From NCBI GenBank assembly GCA_964017195.1, contig OZ024895.1:10427001-10491000 (forward strand): 64,000 nucleotides of DNA. The letters run 5' to 3'. Of the stretch, positions 11,717-22,260 are shown piece after piece. The DNA comes from Siderastrea radians (taxonomy: Eukaryota > Cnidaria > Anthozoa > Scleractinia > Rhizangiidae). Under the pieces are notes generated by a model that ran no database searches, had not been told where the DNA came from, and saw nothing but the letters and a program-made list of their open reading frames with translations. Position 1 is the stretch's first letter. Each line of letters starts with the position of its first letter. Made by a program: the position numbers and the translations under genes.

Positions 11717-13517
11717 GTGAGTATAATATTCGTTATTTTGACTGACCTTTGGCCTGTTTTACTGTGCATTTAAGCAGACTACCGCCATTTATGGGTAAAA
11801 TCCACACAGCCCCATACATCAGTTATAATTATATTCAACTGTTTCCATAAACACAGAGAATGCGGTGTGGTGTTTGAGTCAGAAAATGAAAGTTTATGTA
11901 AAACCCGTCTAATAGCTCCATCCGGGAATTTTACCTGGCGATGAGTATAAAGCTGCTCTCTTTCCTCTGAATGACAACAAGTATGAGTGGTAGCTGTTTG
12001 CAAGAGATTCAGCCAATGAATTTGCACAAGGTCACTGGCTTATATTAAAATAGCCTGGCTGTATCTCTTGTAAACAATCATTCATGTGTACTAGCTATTA
12101 ATTATTTTACAGAAGGCATGTTGACAGCCATCAAATAATCAGTCAGAACCCTTTGACTGCATTTTTAAAATTGATTGTTTGGTAGCTGTTGATAAATACA
12201 TGTACATATAGTTACATGACTTGTATGTGATAACAGCTTCATTGGTCAATTCATTTACCGATCCCGGGGATGCAGAGTTATTTGCAGAAACAGTTAACCG
12301 GTGTGCAATTGCCAATCAGAGAGTTAGAAATTCAGTGATAATGTTGTAACATAATGTGTGAAATGATTTTGGTGTTCTGTGCATGTAATTAATGTTATGT
12401 TATCAAGAGATACCACCTTTTTTCTTGGGGAGGAAAGCCTTACCTGAGTGAGTGGTAGAAATCAAGGCTGGGCTTAATTGATGAAAATCAGCTGACACAC
12501 TCAGTGACCTCTGGACTACTTTAAGTTTTTAAATTTAGACATTTAGTGTTACCCCATATTTGTTAAAAATATGTTTCTCACTTTGCAGAGAAAACAAGAT
12601 GCTACTGGTGATTCCTTTGGAGAGAGGTAAAGATCATTGTTATCCCTTGCACTTTAGTCTCCAATAATTATATGTGTTGCATGTAATTCTGTATACATGT
12701 ACATATATTTTATTGAATTGAAAACTGATGAACCGGCAGTTACCATCTGCTACTAAAGAAACTGTGGGATCTCACTTTACAGACACTTGCTTTATACGGA
12801 CACTCATAACAGACGGTAATTGCAATTCTTCTGTCCCCACTAATACAGTAGCTCACGCATAATTATATATCAGCATGCTCTGTTAGTATGTACAACAGAC
12901 TGGCCAAAGTGGCAATGTTGCCATAAAAATTTTAATGTCACTTGATGGGATTGAACAATATTCAGTCTGTTTGTCTGAACCTCAAGAGAAAATGTCAGTC
13001 AAAAGCAACAGTCTTTTTTTTTTCTTATTTTAAATATAAAAATAATTCATTTAATTGTGTTCTACTGCTATGGATGATTGATATAGGAGAAAACTTAAAT
13101 TTTCACTTTGGTCAGAGAAAAGTGTCTGTTGTCCTCGCCAGCAGGTGTCCATAGAGCATGGTGACATACTGTATGTGTCATGAGCTACTGTAATTAAAAG
13201 CTACAATGTGTGTAATTAGTGTCCATAGCAGGTGTTCATACGGTGTATTGTCATTTAAGAACCAGGGAAAGAGCTAAAACAGTCCAGTCCTGTATACGAT
13301 TTTCACCAGGAATAGTACAAGTGTGCATGTTGTGAGAACATTTATACTAATTAAATATTGGATTCAGCTTTGAAATTATTAGTTTTGATTGAAAATGCAC
13401 TTCAGCTTATTACAAAGGCTCAGTTTATAATATAAGATCTTAGTGCTTATTGTTTGCAGACAAAGGCAAAAACTTGACTGTAATCCTTCCATAATGACAA
13501 GGTTTCCTTATTTACAG

Positions 13518-13633
13518 GTGTACTGGTGACTGAGCCACTCTGTGTCTCCAGGATTGGGCTTCATTGTTTACATTGTCCCAACACACAGTCATGTAAGAAC
13601 TTCAAAGAAACACTAGCCTTACCCTCCAGAATT
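13518..13633 (+). pseudogene. Passenger gene exon B (Cys/His cluster)
   Basis: Acceptor TTTACAG and donor GTAAGT bound a 116-nt exon that enters in phase 1 and leaves in phase 0. It encodes TEPLCVSRIGLHCLHCPNTQ and SCKNFKE. The C-H-C-x2-C-x5-C spacing suggests a metal-binding knuckle. Exons A and B read through in one frame when joined, which argues for a real spliced ancestor. The cellular parent gene is not known to me. Confidence 0.5.
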
Positions 13634-13686
13634 GTAAGTGTTGATTTTTTACAGCTTTTAAAACCTTTCTTACTTTTGTGCTGCAG

Positions 13687-13920
13687 AAAATGCCAGGAGG
13701 ATTATTGCCTGAAGAAGTGGAGCAAAGAAGTGGAGCGCAAATTTAAAAGGAAAGATGGCAGCTTTACACGTCGTCAGACGAGACAGAAGAAGAAGATTAC
13801 AAGTTGGTCTTTGTCATCAAAGAAATTCCTTGGGAGAGCGAGGAGCTTAAGGAAATACAGTATAAATTTAACAAAATTTAAAAATTATGCAGTCAAGACA
13901 CTCCCAAAAAAAGGACAGTG
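13687..13920 (+). pseudogene. Passenger gene last exon, frame broken
   Basis: Acceptor GTGCTGCAG precedes KMPGGLLPEEVEQRSGAQ and a stop. Coding character then continues in a second frame (FKRKDGSFTRRQ) and a third (SSDETEEEDYKLVFVIKEIP). Acidic, ordered composition in successive frames implies small indels in a once single reading frame. If so, the captured gene is no longer translatable to its end. Confidence 0.45.
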
Positions 13921-13982
13921 AAGAGAGTAATGAGGGAGGGGCCTTTTTCATGTCTTTGAAAGCTACAAGTAGTATAAAAGTT

Positions 13983-14958
13983 GTATACTTGGGTGACCTG
14001 CTGTTTACCTGTACACAGCAGATGCACTGGGGCATTTACATGTATGTGCCTGTGTGAAGTAACTTTTTAATGATTGTTTGTTTTGAGTGTAAGCGAGCAG
14101 CTTCGAAAGTTGTGAGTATTGTTTTGTTTCTAATCTATCTGTTGTGTACTTGGGTGACCTGTTTGCCTGTACGCAGCAGATGCACTGGGGCATTTATGTG
14201 CCTGTGTGAGGTAACTTTTTAATGATTGTTTGTTTTGAGTGTAAGCGAGCAGCTTCGAAAGTTGTGAGTATTGTTTTGTTTCTAATCTATCTGTTGTTTA
14301 CTTGGGTGACCTGTTTACCTGTACACAGCAGATGCACTGGGGCATTTATGTGCCTGTGTGAACTAACTTTTTAATGATTGTTTGTTTTGAGTGTAAGCAA
14401 GCGGCTTCGAAAGTTGTGAGTATTGTTTTGTTTCTAATCTATCTGTTGTGTACTTGGGTGACCTGTTTGCCTGTACACAGCAGATGCACTGGGGCATTTA
14501 TGTGCCTGTGTGAAGTAACTTTTTAATGATTGTTTGTTTTGAGTGTAAGCGAGCAGCTTCGAAAGTTGTGAGTATTGTTTTGTTTCTAATCTATCTGTTG
14601 TGTACTTGGGTGACCTGTTTACCTGTACACAGCAGATGCACTGGGGCATTTATGTGCCTGTGTGAAGTAACTTTTTAATGATTGTTTGTTTTGAGTGTAA
14701 GTGAGCTGCTTCGAAAGTTGTGAGTATTGTTTTGTTTCTAATCTATCTGTTGTTTACTTGGGTGACCTGTTTACCTGTACACAGCAGATGCACTGGGGCA
14801 TTTATGTGCCTGTGTGAAGTAACTTTTTAATGATTGTTTGTTTTGAGTGTAAGTGAGCTGCTTCGAAAGTTGTGAGTATTGTTTTGTTTCTAATCTATCT
14901 GTTGTTTACTTGGGTGACCTGTTTACCTGTACACAGCAGATGCACTGGGGCATTTGTT
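13983..14958. repeat. 152-bp tandem repeat array, about 6.5 copies
   Basis: The landmark GCAGATGCACTGGGGCATTT occurs at about 14,018, 14,175, 14,328, 14,479, 14,631, 14,783 and 14,935, giving a 151-157 bp period. Copies differ by few substitutions and a small indel in the first. Minus ORFs across it (14,005-14,193; 14,434-14,649) encode the same repeated peptide and are by-products. It lies in the 3' part of the passenger gene region. Confidence 0.9.
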
Positions 14959-15426
14959 TGCCATGTGTCATTTGGCACTTATATGCCATGACCTTGAGCC
15001 AAATGTCGTCCCATCTAGCCCTCCCACTCAGTCAACAAGTGCATAACTTGCAAATTTTAATGTTAAATTTGCAGTATTTGATTATTACTAAGTATTAAGA
15101 AAGCTTTTGATTACTTCATCACTGAATTAGAAATTGTTTACAGATTTATATACATGTACATCAAAAATAAATTAAAAGGAAATTTTGAATCTGGAATATT
15201 TGTGAAAGTCCATTTCGAATTTCAATTTTTATCTAAGGAAATTTGAATCTTGAATATTTTGTCAAAGTCCATTTTAAATTACAATTTTTATCTTATAGAG
15301 AACAAGCTACTGTTGATTGTTAAAATGATATATATTTGTACAGAACTCTGATTTTAATGTTACTTGTAGAGAATTTATACCACTTTACAGTGTGTTACGT
15401 TCCTTTGTAAAACATTAAGTAGCTTG

Positions 15427-15445
15427 AAAGGAAACAATAAAAAGT
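15427..15445 (+). promoter_or_regulatory. Candidate poly(A) signal of passenger transcription unit
   Basis: An AATAAA hexamer in AAACAATAAAAAGTTT is followed within about 25 bp by a GT-rich run (TTTATGTTTGTAAGTGG). It lies on the same strand as the passenger exons and after the tandem array. Confidence 0.35.
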
Positions 15446-15599
15446 TTATGTTTGTAAGTGGAAACTTGTTTATGTATTTGTTTTTCTCTCATATGTGGGG
15501 GTGATAATTCATTTACATCGAATGTGTAGTTAATATACAAATTGGCAGTAAATGCAAAACAAGAACAAGAAAATGATGCTAGAATATGTATTCTGTCCC

Positions 15600-16100
15600 T
15601 TTAATTTGTCACTTAAAGGCGATTAAACGGAATTTCCTGTTCATATAATTTCATTTCCTGTCTTTAATTTGAAATTAAAGATACTTAAAGAATACTTTCC
15701 TTAACATTTACTTAACATTTAAGGTGACATAGCCTCTTAAAGAATTCTATCCTGTCCTTAAAGTTGTCACTTAAAGGGTCTTAAAACACTCTTTACTGGC
15801 CCTTTATAATTTCAATTTAAGATGCGAAAAGGATACTTTCCTTACCATTTACTTAAAATTTAAGGAAGCATTTCCTCTTAAAGGATCATATCCTGTCCTT
15901 TAAGTTGTCACTTAAAGGATCTTAAAAGACTCTTTACTGACCCTTTAAGAACACTGCTTAAATGGCATGTAAATGGTTCATTAAGTGTTTTAAGTGAATG
16001 TCTTAAAGATGAAGGAAATAAACATTTAATGTGTTTAAGATACACTTAAAGAAACAGAAAACCGTTCTTTACTCTATCTTTAAGAAACCTTTAAGTGACA
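15600..16100. repeat. Right subterminal CTTAAAG motif cluster
   Basis: Dense CACTTAAAG, CTTTAAG and ACTTAAA variants, including a duplicated block of about 125 bp (near 15,650-15,775 and 15,800-15,925). It mirrors the left-end cluster of the CACTA-like element. Confidence 0.65.
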
Positions 16101-16127
16101 TTAAATCTGCCATTTCGTCCTGTGAAT

Positions 16128-17315
16128 ATGGCAGGAAATATAGCAGTACATGTACGTGTATCCACCTGTTAGAATTGGTACCTCTTATGGATGAAAATGA
16201 GTCCGAGCCACGCCCTCATAACAAGATTCTAGTACATTTTACAACAGGCAAGGAATCCTAGAAGCCATAAGGTCTTGATAGATGAGTCTCCCAGTGTTAG
16301 AGGCGTTTGAAGGGCGCCGTCCATTATGCCGAAGAAGAGGAGGATTTAGAGGGTTGATTCTTGGGTTGCATCGCGTTTCATTTCTAGGCGCATGACGCAC
16401 ACGGCAAATAATGATTTCAGTTTACCGTAGTTTCCTCGTTTTCATTAGGGCTTACTCTAGTGGTTTAGTCACATAACTAAACTTCACACCATTGTTTCAA
16501 AGGTACCCATATTTAGCTAGTTTAAACAATAACTGCACAATAGTCAAGAAGCGTTTTATTCCGGTCATTGAAAGGCCGTATTAAACAAAAGACATGTATG
16601 GTACAAAGAACTCGCAATTTCTTAAACCATTCCTCCTACCAGATGTTTTATGCACTGTGAGCTTAACACAAAGAGGCATATCGCTGCTGTTACAGATTTT
16701 ACGCACGCAGTAACACATATATATGACATTTTATTTTGAGCATTTTTAGTCTTCGCGATCTCCTGACTACTTGCTTGCAGGTTTGTCAACACAAAGAAAA
16801 CATGCATCATCCTTTTAAAGCTACCTGAGCGCAGTTCAAGCCACATGCGTGCAACCGTTACTTTTCAGCCTGCACACGAGCATCTAATTATGTTCACGGA
16901 ACCGAACTCTTCTAAAAAAAAGTTATCAAAGTTATACCAACGATAGGCAATCGAAGGAAATGTTACAACTTTCGTTGGAAATCCTCATACGTGATAGAGC
17001 CGTGACTATCGCCGTTTCTATTCTTATGACCTGTATGTGTTACAATGCACTGATACGATTAGGAGATATTTGACGCTGATCACTATTGGGGCTTAAAGGC
17101 TAATGACGATGCAAATAAAATTGGTTATATAAATTGGTCATGGTTGATGGAAAATCGTAAATTCCCTATCTTTAAAACTATAATGCCAGTGTTGTTATAC
17201 ACATGTACATCCATGATTGCCAATATGAAGATGAAGGCATACAAAAAGGATACTAACGTGATTTATATAGCAGCTAACTGGTCACATTTTATTGAACAAC
17301 AAGTCCACCACTTAC
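16128..17315. other. Intron stretch; start of tandem segmental duplication
   Basis: No exon seen. From about 16,850 the sequence (for example GGCAATCGAAGG near 16,947) is paralogous to the segment from about 22,770, marking the 3' side of the duplicated Ig module. Confidence 0.45.
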
Positions 17316-17808
17316 AGTTTACAATCACATTCACTTCATGCTGGAGGGAACCAAAGCTGTCATCATCTATTTCAAATTTGTAAACTCCTTGATCTGGCCC
17401 CAGTTGTTCAAAAGTTGGATAGCGCTATCCACCGGATAAATCATTATCCAGTGGATAACGCAAGTTGTTTCCCTAATACTTATCCACTGGATAGTGATTT
17501 ATCCGGTGGATACTGCTATCCAACTTTTGAACAACTGGGGCCTGATCTTTACACTGTAATGATTGTTAGCCATGCCTGGGAGACTGATATGTCTGATCTG
17601 AATCGCTCTTGGAAACTGGGTGCCACATTTGTGTTCCTACTTCCAATCATTTGTGCAATACCCACTGAACTCCCAGGAACAGTAGCATTGTAAAACTTTG
17701 CAGCGACAATCACACCACCAAGAGTGTAGGTCCACACAAGGGTAATGTTGTTCAATTTCTGTATGTATGATGGCTCTGAAGGCTTTGATTCAAAAACTGC
17801 TGCAGCTT
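17316..17808 (-). pseudogene. V-like Ig domain exon interrupted by a MITE
   Basis: Bounded by the same acceptor context (AAAG|AAGCTGCAGCAG) and donor (GTAAGT) as the intact paralogous exon at 24,036-24,380. It encodes the same V-like fold (KPSEPSYIQKLNNITLVWTY, then SFQERFRSDISVSQAWLTII). A 147-bp palindromic MITE (17,396-17,542) sits in the F-strand region. Without it the exon is 346 nt, against 345 nt in the paralogue, so a one-base flanking change remains too. As in the paralogue, the canonical Ig cysteines are absent. With the broken signal exon at 21,130-21,178 this module is a pseudogene. Confidence 0.8.
17396..17542. mobile_element. 147-bp palindromic MITE inside a V-like exon
   Basis: Starts GGCCCCAGTTGTTCAAAAG and ends with its exact reverse complement. 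Almost the whole element folds on itself (GGATA...TATCC blocks). TGATCT flanks both sides, but comparison with the empty paralogous site shows a net gain of only one flanking base, so the target duplication is uncertain. Confidence 0.85.
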
Positions 17809-18579
17809 CTTTGTAGAAACATACCATAATAATTGCATGACGAGAACATCCACTGCAAAGTGCATAATGTCAATAAATTATATATTTGAAATAAACGAGC
17901 TACAAAGCATGATTTCATTCGAGTATCACGCTTAAAGAACGAAGCTTACAATGTAGTTATCCTTTCTTTGTTTGCTTTCGCATGTTTATTTGCGTTCCCA
18001 GCTTACCAATTGGAACAAATTGACTCTGCTTTTTCCATTTGCACCGGCAATGGTACTAATGGACAGATTCAGCTCTCTTTACCATTAAGGAGATGCAGTT
18101 CACCGATGTTTATCAGATCGACTACTCTTTTTACCATTTGTACCAATGGTAACAAATTGACTACTTCTTTTAACATTTGTACCAATGGTACCAATGGGCA
18201 AACAGATTCACATGCAAATGGAATCCGTGCGTGTGTATTAGACATGAGTGCAAATTTTGTAACTGGTGGCAACCTCGATGGGAAGTTATTTAACCGGTTT
18301 TAAAATTTTGATATTTTAAAACTTGAGTTTTGAATTTTTTTTTTGAGTTTGTCAATGGTGAAAGTGATCTTGACCTCTCGGTTAGCCATCAAATTACACA
18401 ACAATTCAACCGGAAAATGCAAATGAAACTGAAGGTAGCGAAATACTGGCCAAATGAATGAATAACTTTATTTAAGTGTCAGGGTGGGTATTTAGCTTGT
18501 GACAGCTAATTGGGGACACTCTACTACTTAAAATAAATTAAAATTTGCAATATACATTTATAAATTACAATATTTCACT

Positions 18580-19183
18580 TTATTATTCAACAAATTGTCA
18601 CTATGCCCAAATATGGTACGGAAGCCCTCAATATCTGTCATCCGTACATGACAGATATCCTGCGATATACGTAAATGACCATATTTGGAAGTGCACTGCA
18701 GATTTTCTTTCATCGCTTGTTTGGCGGCCATTTTGAAAAGCGAGGCAGTTTTAGCAGTCTTCTCCGGAAATTATAACTCCCTGGAAGAAACTTTCCACGA
18801 TTAAATGCTCTCAAAAAGTCAACAAGTATTTGCTTCAGCTCACAAAGATATCCCGAGGTTGACTTGGAATTTTCATAGTGAGAACTCAACCAAGAAAATG
18901 CTATTGCGAACGAAGCAGAACACTGGCTCACGGAAAGTTAATCCACAGGAAGAGGACTTATTCTCGGTAAGGTAGCAATATTTTTTTTACTTTATCACAT
19001 CATTTCCAAACATGAGTTTGTAAATAAGTCTTTTGAACTGAACGGTAGTAAACTTCGATTTCTTGAAGTTCTGTTTTGATTTTAGTTAAGCTTATGTGTT
19101 GCTAGCTTTTGGCATTTTCATCAGAGAACCATAGTTTTTCTCATTCTGAAAATTGTATTCGATGAGAATTTGTTGAATAATAA
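18580..19183. mobile_element. 0.6-kb TIR MITE, copy 1
   Basis: Begins TTATTATTCAACAAATT and ends AATTTGTTGAATAATAA, a perfect inverted pair. The body is closely similar to the element at 53,203-53,817 (for example GAAGCCCTCAATATCTGTCA in both). No coding capacity. Confidence 0.8.
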
Positions 19184-19296
19184 AACAATTATCCTGCTCA
19201 ATCTTGCGGAATATCCCCTGATTTAGCCAACTCGGCCTACGGCCTCGTCGGCTAAGTATCAGGGGATATTCCGCGCGATTTCGCAGGATAATTGTT
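19184..19296. repeat. 113-bp foldback abutting the 0.6-kb MITE
   Basis: Arms AACAATTATCCTGC and GCAGGATAATTGTT enclose a second inverted pair (GGAATATCCCCTGAT / ATCAGGGGATATTCC) and a central CGGCCTACGGCC hairpin. It is absent after the 53-kb MITE copy, so it is a separate insertion or copy-specific terminus. Confidence 0.7.
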
Positions 19297-19429
19297 AAAT
19301 ATTAAACTTAGGGAGAATGAATAAGAATAGGAAAAGGTCACAAATACATTATTATACCTAACTAAGGAACAATTAAAAAGATAAAAATAAAAGAAGTGAT
19401 AAGTAGATACATAAATAGATTGTCAGATC

Positions 19430-19921
19430 TCAAGTAGCACACATGGCGCAATAAGAACACGCGTCGTCGATTAGGGCGGTGAGGTCTTTGTCTCTTATGC
19501 TGTTTCTAAAATTTCCAATAGTCAGTCTCTTTCTGTCAACAGCGCTCAATCTGGACCAGAGGTAAGGGCCGAGATATCTGATGGAGTGTTTTCCGTAACG
19601 AACTGAAGAGAACCGAGGCAGATCGCAGTCAGCATTTCTGAGAGAATAGCCTTTGTCCGAGTTTCTGAAAAGTTCCATTATGTAGTCAGGTGCAAGGTCA
19701 TTTTTTACGTTGAACATTAAAATCGCGATGTCCTGAAGCCGTCTGTTGTAAAGGGAGGGTAGTTTTGCACGGCTTAGAAGAACATCGTAAGTATCTGACT
19801 TGGAGTTGAAAATAACTCTCAGCGCGCGTTCTTGTACTCTTTCAAGTTTACGCCTGTCGGACACTTTGCAGACGCGAAAAACTGTATGGCAGTATGTTAG
19901 ATTCGGTAGTATTGCAGTTAG
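19430..19921 (-). pseudogene. Non-LTR retrotransposon RT C-terminal fragment (CR1/Jockey/Rex-like)
   Basis: The minus-strand frame from about 19,921 reads LTAILPNLTYCHTVFRVC, then RKLERVQERALRVIF and KLPSLYNRRLQDIAILMFNV. This is the thumb/connection region after the RT palm that is typical of CR1/Jockey/Rex-type LINEs. It ends at a natural stop at 19,430 and is followed by an AT-rich 3' tail. It is strongly 5'-truncated, with no RT catalytic motif or endonuclease, and inserted in the proximal Ig module. Confidence 0.75.
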
Positions 19922-20289
19922 CCTCGATTAGGTTAGGAGATACAAACATGGAATATTTTTCACGTCTTCCGTGTTAATTTCTGACAGCCAGGCTGTTTAC
20001 GTTTTCTAATATTGTGCAATTTTGAATTAAGTGTCGGGCTTGATCCTTGACTTTAGTGCCCCTGGTGAAATCAACATAAATATCCTAACTTGCCCCGTGA
20101 AGCTTACACTTCACAGATCATGCATACAGATTAGTGTTGTACACCAAAGACTCTACAAAAATTTTGACAGAGGTTTCGGCATCGTGGTTAGATGACCAAA
20201 TTTATCGAAATTTCTAGTTTCTTCCACAAAGACGAGGATATTGAATTAGTACATCGATCTAGCAGTTTTGAAAGCGGCATGTCACCCTT

Positions 20290-20906
20290 TGGTATTGACC
20301 ATCCCACCTCAGAACATACTGGTCAAGAACATCATCACAACGAACTTTAACCTACAACGAGATGACCCTGATACGGCAGCCATTTTTCAACCCTCGCGCA
20401 TTTTATGCGCATAACGTCGTGATAACAACTTGGGTGACTTTCTAGTCAGGAGTACCCTGAATAACAAGACAGCTACCAATGAAGACCCTGGTACGTTTCC
20501 CTGTGACCTTACTCGATGCAGCACCTGCGTGCACACCAACACGTCGGCCTTTATTGATACCTTCGAAGGAGGCATTACGGTCCAATCTAAGTATTCCTGT
20601 GTCAGCGAAAACGTGGCTTATGCCATCAACTGCCGTACCTGCCACAAGGTATATATCGGCGAAACTGGTAGACGCCTAGGGGACAGATTTAGGGAACATT
20701 TACGCTCCACACGGCTAACTGACACAGATCTCCCCGCTGGCCGCCATTTTGCACCCCCAGGTCACATTGCTGAGGACATGTTGGTCTCTGTGATTCGTTC
20801 TGGCTTCAGCAGTACAACACACAGGCGCAGTGTTGAGGCTAGGGTGATTTTTAAACATCAGACACTGCACCCAGGAGGCCTAAATGCGGATCTTAATTTC
20901 CTTTAA
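20290..20906 (+). pseudogene. Penelope-like element, GIY-YIG C-terminal fragment
   Basis: From about 20,290 the plus frame has the PLE linker (NIITTNFNLQRDDPDTAAIF). It then has an in-frame TAA (20,412-20,414), NLGDFLVRSTLNNK, a C-rich segment (FPCDLTRCSTC) and the GIY-YIG core YAINCRTCHKVYIGETGRRL with DRFREHLRST. It stops at 20,904-20,906. RT motifs are missing, so it is a 5'-truncated copy. It is inserted between the signal exon and V-like exon of the proximal Ig module. Confidence 0.8.
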
Positions 20907-21002
20907 AACCTCTCAAAGTCAGCGCGCTCTAGTAATGTTACGTTTTTGTTTTGTATTTATTGAAACGTTTTGTCGCGCGCCCAATTTTCAGTTGCTTTCA
21001 AA

Positions 21003-21040
21003 CCAATGAAGAAGAGGGAGCACCCTCGAAACGTCTGGTT
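21003..21040 (+). ncRNA. Degenerate hammerhead-like core downstream of PLE fragment
   Basis: CCAATGA stands in place of CTGATGA. It is followed by a perfect stem GAGGG/CCCTC with AGCA loop, then GAAACGTC. Position (3' of the PLE ORF) and order match a Penelope hammerhead, but the conserved core is mutated, so loss of activity is expected. Confidence 0.4.
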
Positions 21041-21129
21041 GTTTGAGAAATTTTTCAGCGCATATTCTAACAAGACTTTTACGTTGATATTTCACTGTTT
21101 ATACCGCACTCTTGCCTTAGCTAACTTAC

Positions 21130-21178
21130 CTGAGAGCGCTGGCAGGAAAATTAAGTACAAAACAACAAATCAGTCCAT
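21130..21178 (-). pseudogene. Signal-peptide exon of proximal Ig module, early stop
   Basis: The exon is 49 nt with a GTAAGT-type donor, exactly the length and phase of the intact copy at 25,627-25,675. After ATG, codon 3 is TGA (21,170-21,172), followed by a hydrophobic run ending FLPALS. A TGG-to-TGA change is the likely origin. This disables secretion of the proximal module. Confidence 0.7.
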
Positions 21179-22260
21179 CACTGTAAAGATGGGATTATTG
21201 ATGATATCGTTTTCTCGAAATTACAGCAGCACTGAAGTTATAATTATGCACATAAACATGTCTTTGTTTTTTACCCATGAATGGGCAGGCGGCGCAGATC
21301 TTGATAGAAACGTGACCGCTATCTAAAGATTTGAACACTGAAGGCGTGACCTTGTAACGGGTCTTACGGCACATTCCTCTAGTCAGAAATTGACTACACT
21401 GCATTTTCCTTTTAAAGAGGTACACATCAATTGTCATATCGTTGTTCAAAGTACCCGTTTAGCTTATTGCAAACTTTTACCATAACAGAGGATTTATTCC
21501 AGGCTAAGATAAGGCCAAGCAGACCTGAAAGACGTTTTCCCCAAGGAGCCATGCTATCCTCTTTTCTTACTAGCTTAGGTGGAATTTTCCTAGTCTGACA
21601 ATAGAGCCTAAAGCCGCCTTCTAGATACATGTAATTTTTCAAAGCAAGAACGTTCCTTTTTCCCGTCTCTGTATACCGTGTGTCACCTGCTCTTTTCCAT
21701 TCAGAAGGTGTTTGTGGGTGCAAGGGTATTTGCTGAACAATGTACAATAACTGGGCACAAATTCACCTTTCCCTTAGAGGAGAGGAAAGATACCGTGACC
21801 ATGATCTAATCTGCATTAGACAGTGTAGCTGTTGTAGAAGAAGGAAGCAATAGGTTGGGCCGTTGTCTTCGTGATGAAGGGTTTAATGTTATCCTTAATT
21901 TGGAATCAGTAAAAAGCGAAGACCATGGTGCACGTACGTTACCGTGTGAAGAGACAAAGACCAAAACATGCAGTTATTGCCAGGCGTGTCATTCATAATT
22001 AAAGTGAAGATTTCACTATACACACCAAATATGTAGCGAGATATGGCCCTAATTATATCAATTAAAGGGAGCAAAATGCATGTTTCAGCGATAGACACAC
22101 TAGGAATGATGACTGAAATAAACTACACTACACCTTATGAAGTACAACTGAAAAGTATCGGAACTCGATTTCATCCTATTCTTTTTACCAGGTTCCATGG
22201 CAGATTGTTTTTATGATACATTTGTCAGGAAACATTAAAAATGTTGATTTTTGATGAAAA

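Larger units (their letters stand above)
9930..16124. mobile_element. CACTA-like (EnSpm) element, 6.2 kb, carrying a gene fragment
   Basis: The left end CACAGGACGAAATGG (9,930) is mirrored at the right end (CCATTTCGTCCTGTG ending 16,124). AAT stands directly outside both (9,927-9,929; 16,125-16,127), a 3-bp target duplication as in the CACTA superfamily. Both subterminal regions are packed with CTTAAAG/CTTTAAG motifs, another CACTA trait. No transposase is visible, so it appears non-autonomous. The interior holds spliced-looking exons, a poly(A) signal and a 152-bp tandem array, plus a nested MITE. It sits in an intron of the minus-strand Ig locus. Confidence 0.72.
16850..22260. repeat. Segmental duplication, proximal copy of Ig 5' module
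   Basis: Order and sequence of intron patches, the V-like exon, the signal exon and the 5' flank (for example CTCGATTTCATCCTATTC and CAGGTTCCATGGCAGATTG near 22,165-22,205) match the copy at 22,770-27,340. This copy is enlarged by later insertions: a MITE in the V exon, a 0.6-kb MITE, a foldback, a LINE piece and a Penelope piece. Confidence 0.75.

Noticed and set aside
12589..12626. A 38-nt mini-exon between acceptor TTTGCAG and donor GTAAAG
   Set aside because: In the phase set by the preceding exon it gives a stop, whereas exon A joins exon B directly in frame.
14005..14649. Minus ORFs repeating QSLKSYFTQAH and CPSASAVYR
   Set aside because: They repeat with the 152-bp array and arise from its period, not from selection.
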